Shown here in pieces: positions 26,021-35,500 of a stretch of 48,204 nt of DNA. The position numbers and the translations under genes are program-made. This stretch comes from Candidatus Gallispira edinburgensis. GTDB lineage: Bacteria > Bacillota > Clostridia > Lachnospirales > CAG-274. Within the stretch, counting starts at the first letter, position 1, and every line of letters starts with the position of its first letter. The DNA is taken from contig CAJFNV010000018.1 of assembly GCA_904395805.1 (NCBI GenBank), positions 1 to 48,204 of the forward strand, in the 5' to 3' direction. The notes under the pieces were generated by a model. It saw only the letters and a list, made by a program, of their open reading frames with translations, was not told the origin of the DNA and ran no database searches.

Positions 26021-26497
26021 TTACTGAATATTCAAAATCTTAAACTTTAAAACACCGTCAGGTGCATTGTTTTCAACAACATCTCCCACTGCATGACCCA
26101 TAAGAGCCATACCGAGAGGTGATTCATTTGAAAGCTTAAGCTCTGCAGGGTCTGCCTCTGCAGGACCTACAATAGTATAAGTTATTTCTTCTTCAAATTC
26201 CTCATCATAAACCGTAACCTTATTTCCAAGATTGACCTTACCTGTATTAAGGTCATCTTCATCAATTATTTCAACATTTCTGAACATTTTTTCAATTGTA
26301 GCAATTCTGGCTTCAATTTCTGCCTGTTCTTCTTTAGCAGCGTCATATTCAGCATTTTCTGACAAGTCACCCTGTGCTCTTGCTTCCTTGATCTTGGCTG
26401 CCACCTCTTTACGTCTGACAACCTTAAGATTTTCAAGCTCTTCTTCAAGACTAGCCAGTCCGGCACTGGTTAAAAGTATTTTCTTTTCTTCTGCCAT
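26021..26497 (-). CDS. greA: Transcription elongation factor GreA
   Basis: A 158-residue GreA. The N-terminal coiled coil carries the acidic tip GDLSENAEYDAAKEEQ near residues 43-58, which stimulates RNA polymerase to cleave backtracked RNA. The C-terminal FKBP-like domain includes GLALMGHAVGD-like ESPLGMALMGHAVGD. AAGGAG precedes the ATG. First gene of the greA-lysS operon with a consensus promoter. Confidence 0.97.
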   Translation of the reverse strand: MAEEKKILLTSAGLASLEEELENLKVVRRKEVAAKIKEARAQGDLSENAEYDAAKEEQAEIEARIATIEKMFRNVEIIDEDDLNTGKVNLGNKVTVYDEEFEEEITYTIVGPAEADPAELKLSNESPLGMALMGHAVGDVVENNAPDGVLKFKILNIQ

Positions 26498-26562
26498 TAT
26501 AAACCGCTCCTTATATATAAATTATAAATCTGCATAGTAAACCATACTACTTAATCCAAATA

Positions 26563-26591
26563 ATTATACTAGATTAAGGCATAAAAGTCAA
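26563..26591 (-). promoter_or_regulatory. Promoter of greA-lysS
   Basis: On the minus strand, -35 TTGACT (26586-26591), 17-base spacer, -10 TATAAT (26563-26568), about 65 bases upstream of the greA ATG. Confidence 0.85.
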
Positions 26592-26651
26592 TTAAAATTT
26601 TAGTAATTCCCATCGTTTCTTATTTATTTTTCAAGTCTGTAACCCCGTTAT

Positions 26652-26693
26652 AAAAAACAGATGCAAAGCCTTTCAGCCCTGCATCTGTTTTTT
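26652..26693 (-). terminator. Terminator after the 46-codon gene
   Basis: A perfect 13-bp stem AAAAAACAGATGC / GCATCTGTTTTTT (26652-26664 with 26681-26693) ending in six T residues. It overlaps the stop codon of the small gene by two bases and separates it from greA. Confidence 0.9.
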
Positions 26694-26832
26694 ATGATTT
26701 CAAGTTTGACATATTGCCTATTGAATTTGTTATTGTTCTGCCGTAATTTGAGCTTAACATTATTGCATTAGTGCTGTCTGCTGCCTCAAATACGGTTATT
26801 TTCATAACAGGCATTTCATAACTTTTTCTCAC
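26692..26832 (-). CDS. Small 46-residue protein
   Basis: A GTG-started frame of 46 codons: MRKSYEMPVMKITVFEAADS at the start, and GRTITNSIGNMSNLKS at the end. AAAGGGG lies 9 bases upstream (26842-26848) and a strong terminator overlaps the stop, so the frame looks real. The pattern K-x-Y-x-x-P-x-M-x-x-T-x-F-E-A-x-D resembles short proteins I recall from many Clostridia, some of which look like peptide precursors; function unknown. It lies 70 bases after the frameshifted secreted-protein gene and may share its transcript. Confidence 0.7.
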   Translation of the reverse strand: MRKSYEMPVMKITVFEAADSTNAIMLSSNYGRTITNSIGNMSNLKS

Positions 26833-26902
26833 AATAATTTACCCCTTTCTTTTTCTTCAAGCTTATATATTAAATTTAATAAACTTGTCCTTTTAATGAT
26901 CC

Positions 26903-28790
26903 TTAGTCAGGCATATATACAGACGGCGTAAATTCACTTACCCAGTCACTTACATAATCCTTGTTTTCTCCTGCTCCTTTGTAATGCTTTCTTATCCATA
27001 GCTTTGTATTTCCCGGTATATCTGTTATTTCAGCACCAAAGAAGGCACAGTTCCAGTACCAGTTACCTACATCACCGTTTAATATGTTATTATAACAGCG
27101 ACCGAGAGCAGCATTTGTAATAGGGTTTGCCGTGTCAGCTCCGGGAGTACCCGCTATATCCTCCTCTTTCAAGCCATTCCACAAAACTCCCTGCATATAA
27201 GCCCTGTCAGTTGATAAATAAACAGCATTTTCAGGATCATCTCCCGGCTTTTCATCCTGTACGCATATATCAAAGCCTATGCTTTCGTATTTTTTCTGCT
27301 GTCCTTCAAGGTCATAACTTCCCCCGAATCCTCCTGCTATAACAAGACCGAATCTGGCCCTGTTGTCAACATACTCATTTTCCCTGTATATTACAGTATC
27401 CCTGTTTATAGTATTAAAAACTATTGTCTTAATTCCGTTTACAGCTTCTTCGGGAATTTTATCATTTACCGCCTTATAATAATAGTCATCTATCTTAACA
27501 AGAAAAATACATTCATTTTCTTCAATGACCTCCGTGTCCTCATCCACCTCAACACTTATATTAAAATCATTGGAAGAATTTGTGGCAGCATTTAAACTGT
27601 AATTATATATAACAACGGTTATGGAGTCTTCACTTTCCATTGTTTTTTTAGCCGTTATTTTTCTTCCTGTGTTGTCTATACTTATTTCCCCTATACCTAT
27701 TTTACCGTCCAGCTCCAGAGCATCATTTACCTGTATATCATTATCGGATCTGTTCTGTACAGGTGTTCCGTCATTTCCCGCATTGTAAGCTCCTGTTTGA
27801 TCTTATCTGTACTCTGTCACCTTCACCGAAGCTTTCAAATTTAAGGTTCTCACATTTATCAACGGTAACTGCACCCCTGAAATTACTTCCGCTTATGTTC
27901 TGTGTACTGTTATAATAAATATCTGCATCCTTTAATATAACTTTGCTGTATTCTCCTGCCTGTATAAGTCCGTTACCGCAATTCCCTGCAATATATGCAC
28001 CATCAATTACAATATTGGAAATATCTCCATCAACAGCATGTATCACCCCGTTATATCCTGCGGCATTATTCCCATTTATTCCATGATTTACGGAATAATT
28101 AAACTTAAACCCCACGTTTTTATTTGCATTGAGATTTCCGCCCTTCAGAACTATAAAGGGACCGAATACATCACCCATATCCTGTCCCTTTATTAAAGGG
28201 CTTAAATTACCTTCATCCTCATCATAGGTAAAACCGCCGTCAAATATAACAGCCTCACTGTTGTTTTCACTTCCTATTGTCAGTGTAGCTCCATCTGTCA
28301 CAGCTATAAAGCTGTCTAAAATATTTCCGTTCATATCAGTATAATTATCGGTATCCCTCTTTATTGTAAATGGTCCGCCATCTGATATAAGTGTTACATC
28401 AGTATTTTCACCTTTTAACTCAGGCATTCTCTGACTTCCGCCATATATCCCCTCTGTTTCTGGTATATCCTGTGCTCCTATTATATAATCTGCATTCAGT
28501 GTAATTACAGCTTTATTGTTATTTGCTGCATTTACTGCCTCTAAAAATGAACCGCATTTCTTTTCAACACCATTAATTGTTACCGTAAAAGGAATGTCAC
28601 TCTTTATTTCCTCTGCTTCGGCTGACAGTTCACCGTCACTTTCATATGTATCCTCTGTTTTTTTATTATCATTTGCAATTTCATTAAAATTCTTTACTAT
28701 GACGCTGCCTACATCTCCATAGGCAATTGTATTGACAGATATATTAAATATTGCTGAGATCAATAAAAAAAGCGACAAACGTCTTTTCAT
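26903..28790 (-). pseudogene. Secreted beta-helix-like protein gene with a frameshift
   Basis: Two frames make one gene. The 5' part (28790-27771) has a signal peptide (MKRRLSLFLLISAIF... ending IAYG), then parallel beta-helix-like sequence rich in Asn/Gly (GSENNSEAVIFDGGF, NIVIDGAYIAGNCGNGL). The 3' part (to 26903) is open in another frame upstream of its first ATG and continues the same protein (TGAYNAGNDGTPVQNRSDND). The switch falls in the A-run of TCAAAC near 27790-27800: removing one A restores the frame. The whole would be about 628 residues. It may be a true pseudogene, a phase-variable tract or a sequencing error. GGAGG precedes the ATG. Confidence 0.75.
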
Positions 28791-28886
28791 TAAAAACCTC
28801 CGAATATATTTAATTAAGCCTGACAGCTTCTTATACAGTATATCAGTATTAACTCCCCTTTACAATATCAAAAGTAAACAAACTTT

Positions 28887-28919
28887 GAACAAATATGAAC
28901 ATAATATTGTAATTTGTTC
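28887..28919. promoter_or_regulatory. GAACAAAT inverted repeat, possible operator
   Basis: GAACAAAT (28887-28894) and ATTTGTTC (28912-28919) with a further GAACA half-site between. It lies about 100 bases upstream of the beta-helix gene. Nothing else is apparent in 28791-29043. Confidence 0.35.
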
Positions 28920-29043
28920 ACAATCATTAATATTATTCATGTTTTATTCATATTTAAAATTTAAATTATATATCTAAGACCCAAGGATTCCATCAATCCG
29001 ACAGCTAAATTCCTGTTTACCACAACAAATCAACCTAATCATT

Positions 29044-29135
29044 TGTAGGGGCGAGCATTGTGCCCGTGCCTCCCTTGCCTAAAGGGAGGCGGAGAAACGC
29101 TTGCGTTTCGGAGGAGGGATTCAACTCCTCACTCC
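29044..29135. repeat. Interspersed palindromic repeat R1
   Basis: Begins TGTAGGGGCGAGCATTG, then hairpin GCCTCCCTT / AAGGGAGGC (29068-29076 with 29082-29090), then GAAACGC-tt-GCGTTTC, then GGAGGAGGGATTCA and ACTCCTCACTCCTCA. R2 (44733) and R3 (48118) share the plan. This type is widespread between genes of gut Firmicutes, as I recall. Confidence 0.75.
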
Positions 29136-29169
29136 TCACTCTGTTAAATTCCGATTTATCACACTAAAC

Positions 29170-29214
29170 AAAAAAGCCTGACCTCAACCGACAAACCAAT
29201 CGGTCAAGATCAAG
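29170..29214 (-). terminator. Terminator of the TIGR04076 gene
   Basis: A 12-15 bp stem using several G-U pairs in the minus-strand RNA (29180-29191 with 29200-29211), followed by six T residues. It starts 9 bases past the stop codon. Confidence 0.8.
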
Positions 29215-29222
29215 CCTCATAT

Positions 29223-29567
29223 CTATCTCACAGGGGTATAATCAATTACAGCTTCCTCATCAGTTGCCTCAAGCTTAAATATAACAGGTCTCAGTCCGTC
29301 ATTGCAGCTGCATATAGCAACTCCCGGCTTTCTTATCCAGTCACCGTAATAAAAAAGTTCATTGCCTGCACCGTGAGCAAGAGCAAAAACATACTGATAT
29401 ATAGCCTTCCATGCCTCATCGCACAACCCTTCCGGCTTTGCATAATCCGCATAGAACACCTGCCCCGCCTTAAGCATCGGACAGGCTGTAAGCCCTTCTA
29501 TACCGTATTCTTCTGCAAGTTCCTTATCAAGTGTTGTTTTAAGCACAGTTATTTTAACCTTTTTCAT
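29223..29567 (-). CDS. TIGR04076 family protein
   Basis: A 114-residue soluble protein. The start MKKVKITVLKTTLDKELAEE, the middle CPMLKAGQVF and DEAWKAIYQYVFALAHGAG, and CNDGLRPVIFKLEA are the hallmark blocks of family TIGR04076, whose role is unknown. Conserved Cys residues in TACPML and ICSCNDG could bind metal; that is inference. GGAGG precedes the ATG. It follows pbuX closely (15 bases) and may be cotranscribed with xpt-pbuX. Confidence 0.8.
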   Translation of the reverse strand: MKKVKITVLKTTLDKELAEEYGIEGLTACPMLKAGQVFYADYAKPEGLCDEAWKAIYQYVFALAHGAGNELFYYGDWIRKPGVAICSCNDGLRPVIFKLEATDEEAVIDYTPVR

Positions 29568-29582
29568 ATAAATACCTCCATA

Positions 29583-30905
29583 TCAAGCATTTTCTTTTTT
29601 ATCATCCTTAGGCAAAACAAGATTTAAAACAATAGCCACAATAAATACTATAGCCACACAGTTTTCGGCAAACACATTCTGAATGATCTGAGGAAACCCA
29701 TTAAAAAGCTCCCTGACCTGTGTAAAACCGATACCGGTACTCAATGAAAGAGCTACAATAGTTACATTTCTCTGAGAATACCCGCACTTTCCTATCATCT
29801 GTATACCGCTTACAACAATGCTTCCAAACATCATTATAGTACATCCGCCAAGGACCGCATCGGGAAGAGTTGCAAGCACAGCGCCAAACACAGGAAAAAG
29901 TCCCGCAAGGACCATAATTATTGCACCCATAAGTATAGTAAACTTATTCACAACCTTAGTCATTGCAACAAGTCCCACATTCTGAGCAAATGTAGTGATA
30001 GGCAGACAGCCGAAAAGACCGGATATTGCACTGACAAATCCGTCACAGGCAATAGCACCGGATATTTCTTTATCTGTCGCCTCTCTTCCCAGTCCCGCAT
30101 TGGCAAGAGCAGATGCATCCCCCATATTTTCCGCTGCTGACACAAGGAAAATAAGTGCTACGGACACAATTGCTCCCATATTGAATTCAGGCTTAAACGG
30201 AAGGATCTCAGGCAGTGATATGATTCCTGCATCTTTAATTGCCGAAAAGTCGACCATACCCATAAATATAGCTGCAATATATCCCACAGCAAGTCCGAAT
30301 AAAACTGCAAGAGGCTTAAGCTTTTCCTTGGCAAAAACATTAAATCCTATACAGCATAAAAGTGTAAATGTTCCCAATGCCCAGTTTTGAAGTGAACCAA
30401 AATCCTCAGCTCCTGCACCACCGCCAAAAGAATTTGCTCCTACCGAAAGGAGAGAAAAACCTATAGCTGTAACAACACTTGCAGAAACAATGGGAGAAAA
30501 AATTCTGATCCAGTACTTTGCAAGAAGTCCCAGAACACCTTCAATAATACCGCCTATAATTATTGCCCCTGTAATGGCACCGTAGCCATACACGGGACCT
30601 ATGTAACAAAATACAGATACAAAGGTAAAGCTAATACCCATAACTATAGGCAAGCCCGCACCTATTCTCCACAGGGGAAAAAGCTGAACAATAGTTCCAA
30701 GTCCCGCAATAAGCATTGCACACTGAATAAGCATTGCCGTCATATCATCAGAAAGTCCGCAGGCACCTGCAACAATTATAATAGGTGAAATATTTGCAAC
30801 AAACATTGCAAGAACATGCTGCAATCCAAAGGGAACAGCATTCTTTAAGGGCACTCTGCCTTCAAGTCTGTAAATATTCTCTACTGAGCAGTTTTCTCTG
30901 TTCAT
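29583..30905 (-). CDS. pbuX: Xanthine/uracil permease, NCS2 family
   Basis: A 440-residue membrane transporter with about 14 hydrophobic segments. QHVLAMFVANISPIIIV near residue 28, the conserved NCS2 loop SAAENMGDASALANAGL near 253 and the signature CLPITTFAQNVGLVAMTKV near 292 place it with xanthine permeases. It starts one base after the xpt stop, and the AGGGG ribosome site lies in the last xpt codons, so the two are coupled. Xanthine is the expected substrate from family and neighbour. Confidence 0.9.
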   Translation of the reverse strand: MNRENCSVENIYRLEGRVPLKNAVPFGLQHVLAMFVANISPIIIVAGACGLSDDMTAMLIQCAMLIAGLGTIVQLFPLWRIGAGLPIVMGISFTFVSVFCYIGPVYGYGAITGAIIIGGIIEGVLGLLAKYWIRIFSPIVSASVVTAIGFSLLSVGANSFGGGAGAEDFGSLQNWALGTFTLLCCIGFNVFAKEKLKPLAVLFGLAVGYIAAIFMGMVDFSAIKDAGIISLPEILPFKPEFNMGAIVSVALIFLVSAAENMGDASALANAGLGREATDKEISGAIACDGFVSAISGLFGCLPITTFAQNVGLVAMTKVVNKFTILMGAIIMVLAGLFPVFGAVLATLPDAVLGGCTIMMFGSIVVSGIQMIGKCGYSQRNVTIVALSLSTGIGFTQVRELFNGFPQIIQNVFAENCVAIVFIVAIVLNLVLPKDDKKENA

Positions 30906-30906
30906 A

Positions 30907-31497
30907 TTAATATTCCCCTCTGTTTGTAAATTCTATTGTTCCCTTTTCACTATCCATTGACTTTACAATTGCAAGTGATTCCAGCTTATATCCCAGATTT
31001 CTTATTATTTTTCCGCCGTCCTGAAAACCCTTTTCAATTGCAATACCTATGCCTGCCACACTTGCCCCCGCATCGTTTACAATTGAAATAAGTCCCTGCA
31101 GGGCACAGCCGTTTGCAAGAAAGTCGTCAATTATAAGTATTTTATCCTCCGGATTTATAAATTTCTTTGAAACTATGACCTGATTTTTACATTTATGTGT
31201 AAAGGACTCAACCTCTGCCACATACATTTCACCTTCAATATTGATGCTCTTTGATTTTTTTGCAAACACAACGGGCACATTAAAATGCTGAGCCACAATA
31301 CAGGCAATACCAATGCCTGAAGATTCAATAGTCATAATTTTGTTAATGGGGATACCTTCAAAACGTCTTTTAAATTCTCTTCCCATTTCATTGAAAAGAT
31401 CAATATCCATCTGATGATTTAAAAAACTGTCGACCTTTAAAACATTCCCCTCTTTAACAATACCGTCCTTTAAAATTCTTTCTTCCAAAAAGTTCAT
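30907..31497 (-). CDS. xpt: Xanthine phosphoribosyltransferase
   Basis: A 196-residue purine salvage enzyme converting xanthine plus PRPP to [29 protein letters not shown] at the N-terminus is split here as family-typical LEERILKDG and [10 protein letters not shown]; the PRPP-binding motif is [13 protein letters not shown] near residue 122. AAAAGGAG precedes the ATG. Upstream, 31500-31748 lacks the guanine riboswitch common on xpt-pbuX and instead carries the third multi-hairpin unit. Confidence 0.95.
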   Translation of the reverse strand: MNFLEERILKDGIVKEGNVLKVDSFLNHQMDIDLFNEMGREFKRRFEGIPINKIMTIESSGIGIACIVAQHFNVPVVFAKKSKSINIEGEMYVAEVESFTHKCKNQVIVSKKFINPEDKILIIDDFLANGCALQGLISIVNDAGASVAGIGIAIEKGFQDGGKIIRNLGYKLESLAIVKSMDSEKGTIEFTNRGEY

Positions 31498-31532
31498 AGT
31501 ATACTCCTTTTAAATTTTTCCTTTGTATTTAT

Positions 31533-31737
31533 ATTATCAGAACCTTGCTCTGATTGCTGTGTTCCACAGCCGCCCTGCTAAACAGGACTAATATACACTT
31601 TGTCTTTTCATTTTATTAAGCTATGCTTAATACTTTGCTTGCGCAAAGGTCTGTTTACACAGACAAATAAAAAGACTCAGTGACTTATCTTCGCAAATCG
31701 AAAGCAAGCTTTCATTTGCTTCAGATAAGTCATATTA
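31533..31737. repeat. Multi-hairpin repeat unit 3, with a branched insert
   Basis: Same family as 15665-15941. It opens with ATCAGAAC-ctt-GCTCTGAT, GCTGTG-ttc-CACAGC and GCCCTG-ctaaa-CAGGAC. It then has a roughly 75-base module absent from the other units: hairpins ATTAAGC/GCTTAAT, CTTTGC/GCAAAG and GTCTGT/ACAGAC inside an outer stem GTCTTTT / AAAAGAC, that is a four-way junction. It ends in a long hairpin, TGACTTATC ... GATAAGTCA around GCAAAT-GAAAGC-aa-GCTTTC-ATTTGC. It fills the xpt leader. Confidence 0.8.
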
Positions 31738-31748
31738 TTTATTTAAAC

Positions 31749-32480
31749 TCACGGCTTTTTTGCGGAAACAATAAGCATCATAGGTCTCCTCATTTCATCC
31801 TTCATGCCGGGAATATCCATCATATTTTCGGGAGGCATAGGCTCCACAATGTTCTGTATAGCAAAGCCTGCTTTTAACAGTGTGTTTATATATGTTGTCA
31901 GTGTCCTGTGATACTTTGTAACCTTTTCTCCAAGAAATACAGCCTCTCTCTTCCCCTCATAATAGTAATTATCTACAGGGAAATATAAAATTTCATTGTT
32001 TTCTCCGTATATCCAGTCCTGAGTCCCGTATGCAGTGAAAACAGGATGCTCTACAGAAAACACAAATTCTCCGCCCTTTTTAAGCCAGCCAAAAATATTT
32101 TTAACAAGCAAATCAAAGTCCTTTACATAGTGAAAGGCAAGAGAGCTTATTACAACATTAAAATCTTCTTCATTAAGCTTCAGATCCTCCATAGCCCTGC
32201 ATCTGTATTCTATGACAGGAGAATTATTTTTGCTTTCTGCCCTTTCAAGCATTTTATGAGAAATATCCGTTCCCAGTACATAGGCAGCACCATTTTCAGC
32301 GGCATATATACAGTGCCATCCGTATCCGCAGCCCAGATCCAGGACCCTCTTGTCCTTAAAATCAGGAAAAAGCTTTTTCAGTTCATGCCATTCTCCTGCG
32401 CCTTCAAGACCTTTTTGAGACCTTTCCATCTGACTGTATTTTTCAAAGAAAATTTCATTGTCATATATATTTTCCTTCAT
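31749..32480 (-). CDS. Class I SAM-dependent methyltransferase
   Basis: A 243-residue methyltransferase. Motif I is RVLDLGCGYGWHCIYAA near residues 46-62, followed by GTDIS and the motif IV region FNVVISSLAFHYVKDF. The substrate is not readable; the group includes small-molecule methylases of the UbiE/type 11 kind. I start at ATG 32480 because AAAGGAG is directly upstream; the longer frame begins inside that ribosome site. It follows polC by about 60 bases. Confidence 0.85.
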   Translation of the reverse strand: MKENIYDNEIFFEKYSQMERSQKGLEGAGEWHELKKLFPDFKDKRVLDLGCGYGWHCIYAAENGAAYVLGTDISHKMLERAESKNNSPVIEYRCRAMEDLKLNEEDFNVVISSLAFHYVKDFDLLVKNIFGWLKKGGEFVFSVEHPVFTAYGTQDWIYGENNEILYFPVDNYYYEGKREAVFLGEKVTKYHRTLTTYINTLLKAGFAIQNIVEPMPPENMMDIPGMKDEMRRPMMLIVSAKKP

Positions 32481-32539
32481 CTGTTTCTCCTTTTGCAAAA
32501 GTCACCTTATCAAATCAGCTTCCTTTTATTTAATTTGTT

Positions 32540-35500
32540 TCATGCAAACAGTGTAAGCTGATCTGTTTCTCTCATATTTCCCAGAACACCTGCATCCCTT
32601 AACATCTGTATATTGCTCTGTCCAAGTCCCGTTCTCTTCTGCAATTCCTCTATTGTTTCAAACCTGCCCTCATCTCTTGCATTAACAAGAGCCTCTGCCG
32701 CAGTAACACCAAATCCCGATATAGTGCAGAATGGGGGAAGTATAAGCTTTTCGCCCTTTTCATCCTCAATGACCTTGAACTTTGTTGTTCCCGATTCATA
32801 CAGATCAATAGGCGCAAATTTTAATCCTCTTGCATAAAGCTCAATAACAAGTTTAAGCATATCGGCAGTAGCCTTGTCCTTTGCACTTGCCTCCTTGCCC
32901 ATATCCATAATGCTCTTGTATGTAGCCCTTGCCTTTTCCTCACCAAAACACATTATACTGTAATCAAAGTCATCGTACTTAACGGAAAATGTTGCCGCAT
33001 AAAATGCATGAGGATAATTTATCTTAAAATAGCCTATTCTAAACGTATTTGTACAGTAAGCCACAGCATGTCCCTTAGGGAACATATACTTTATCTTTTT
33101 ACAGCTTCCTATATACCAGTCGGGAACATCATGCTCCCTCATAAGAGCCTCTTCTTCAGGTGTAAGTCCCTTGCCCTTTCTTACATGCTCCATAATTGTA
33201 AATGCATCCTTGTTTGGCACATTATGTAATATGAGGTAAACCATAATATCATCTCTTGTAGGTATAACTTCATTAAGTGTACATGTACCGTTTGCAATAA
33301 GCTCCTGAGCATTTCCGTTCCACACATCCGTTCCGTGAGAAAGTCCTGAGATCTTAACAAGACCCGAAAATGACTTAGGCTGTGTTTCCACAAGCATACC
33401 TATAACGAAGTTTGTACCAAATTCAGGCAGTCCCAGAGAACCTGTAGGACAGCCGTTTATATCCTCAGATGTTATACCCAGAGCCTCTGGACTTGTGAAA
33501 AGGGACATTGTTTTCTGGTCGTTCATAGGCACATCAAGAGGGTCAAAACCCGTTATATCCTTAAACATTCTAAGTATTGTAGGCACATCATGACCCAGCA
33601 TATCAAGTTTTAAAAGACAGCTGTCAATTTTATGATAGTCAAAATGAGTAGTTGTAACCCCTGAATCTGCCTTATTGGCAGGATGCTGAACAGGGCAAAA
33701 TTCATATATTTCAGTATAATCAGGCACAACTACAAGTCCTCCCGGGTGCTGTCCCGTAGATCTCTTGACACCTACACATCCCTGTACAAGCCATCTCTTC
33801 TTTGCACCTTTCATTGTTATGCCCTTCTGCTCGCAGTACTTAAGCACATATCCGAAAACTGTCTTATCCTGAAGAGTAGCTATGGTACCTGCCTTAAACA
33901 CATGACCCTTTCCGAAAAGTTCTTCACAGTATTTATGCGCCCTTGTCTGGTCCTCACCCGAAAAGTTAAGGTCAATATCGGGCTCCTTGTCACCTTCAAA
34001 TCCTAAGAAAGTTTCAAAAGGTATAGCCTGCCCGTCCTTATTCATTTCCGCACCGCAGTGAGGGCACTTCTTATCGGGAAGGTCAAAGCCTGAGTTACCT
34101 GCAACCTTCCTTACTTCCTCAGATGTAAAATCCGAATACTTGCAGTTTGGGCATACATAGTGAGGATCAAGAGGATTGACCTCTGTAATACCTGCCATTG
34201 TTGCTGCAAAAGAACTTCCTACGGAACCTCTTGAGCCTACAATATAACCGTGGGCATTTGAATCCCACACAAGCTTTTGGGCAATTATGTAAAGCACGGC
34301 ATAACCGTTGCCTATGATAGACTCCAGCTCCCTGTTAAGTCTGTCCTCAATATTTTTAGGCAGAGGATCACCGTATATAGACTTTGCCTTTTCGGTAGTT
34401 ATCCTTCTCAGCTCCTCATCGGAGCCTTCGATAACAGGAGGGCACTTTTTATTGGGCACGGCATATATATCATCATCTATCATATCAGCTATTTTATTTG
34501 TATTTGTAACAACTATTTCATATGCCTTTTCGGGACTTAAATACTTAAATTCATCAAGCATTTCATTTGTGGTTCTGTAATAGAGGGGAGCCTGATTTTC
34601 AACTTCTTCAAGCTTAAATCCCTCTCCTATCTGAACGATCCTTCTGAAATCAGCACATTCCGGGTCAATAAAGTGAACATCTCCTGTTGCAACAACAGGC
34701 TTACCATACTTGTCACCAAGCTCAATGATCCTCTTGTTGATATCAATAAGGTCATCCCAGTCCTTAACCGTCTTGCTGTTCTTTTTAGTGTTTCCTATCA
34801 TGTACTGATTGTTGCCAAGAGGCTGCACCTCAAGATAATCATAGAAATCCACAATTTCCTTTAAGTCCTCTTCGTCCATATTGTTATACACTGCTTCATA
34901 AAGGTCGCCTGCCTCACAGGCAGAGCCTAATATAAAGTCTTTCCTGTACTTTATTATTTCTGATTTCGGGAAATGAGGACGGCCTCCTCTTGTACCGAAA
35001 TACTTTGTATGAGCATCGGACACAAGCTTGTAAAGGGATTTTACACCTGCCTGATTTTTTGCAAAAATAATGATATGGTATCTTTTTCTTATTTTTGATT
35101 TATCTATATTTTGGGCTCCAAGCTCATTTAAGCTGTCAATGCTTGTTTCACCCATTTCCTTAAGCATATCAAGAAACTTTATAAAGCATTCAGCAGTAGC
35201 ACCTGCATCGTCAACAGCTCTGTGGTGATTTTCAAGAGAAACTCCCAGTTCATCACAAATGGTATCCAGCTTGTAATTTCTAAGGTTTGGCATAAGAGTT
35301 TTGCCAAGCTCAACAGTATCAACTATTGTATTGTCAAGTACAATATTGTTTTCCCTTGCAAATCTTTTTACAAAGGCAGTATCAAAGCCTGCATTGTGTG
35401 CAACCATAACACTGTCCCCTATAAATTCTATAAATTCAGGAAGTATAGCATCCTCACCGGGATAATTTTCAACCATATCATCATAAATACCCGTAAGCTT

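Noticed and set aside
31500..31748. Guanine riboswitch before xpt
   Set aside because: Looked for the conserved purine aptamer core and saw none; the space is filled by the hairpin unit.
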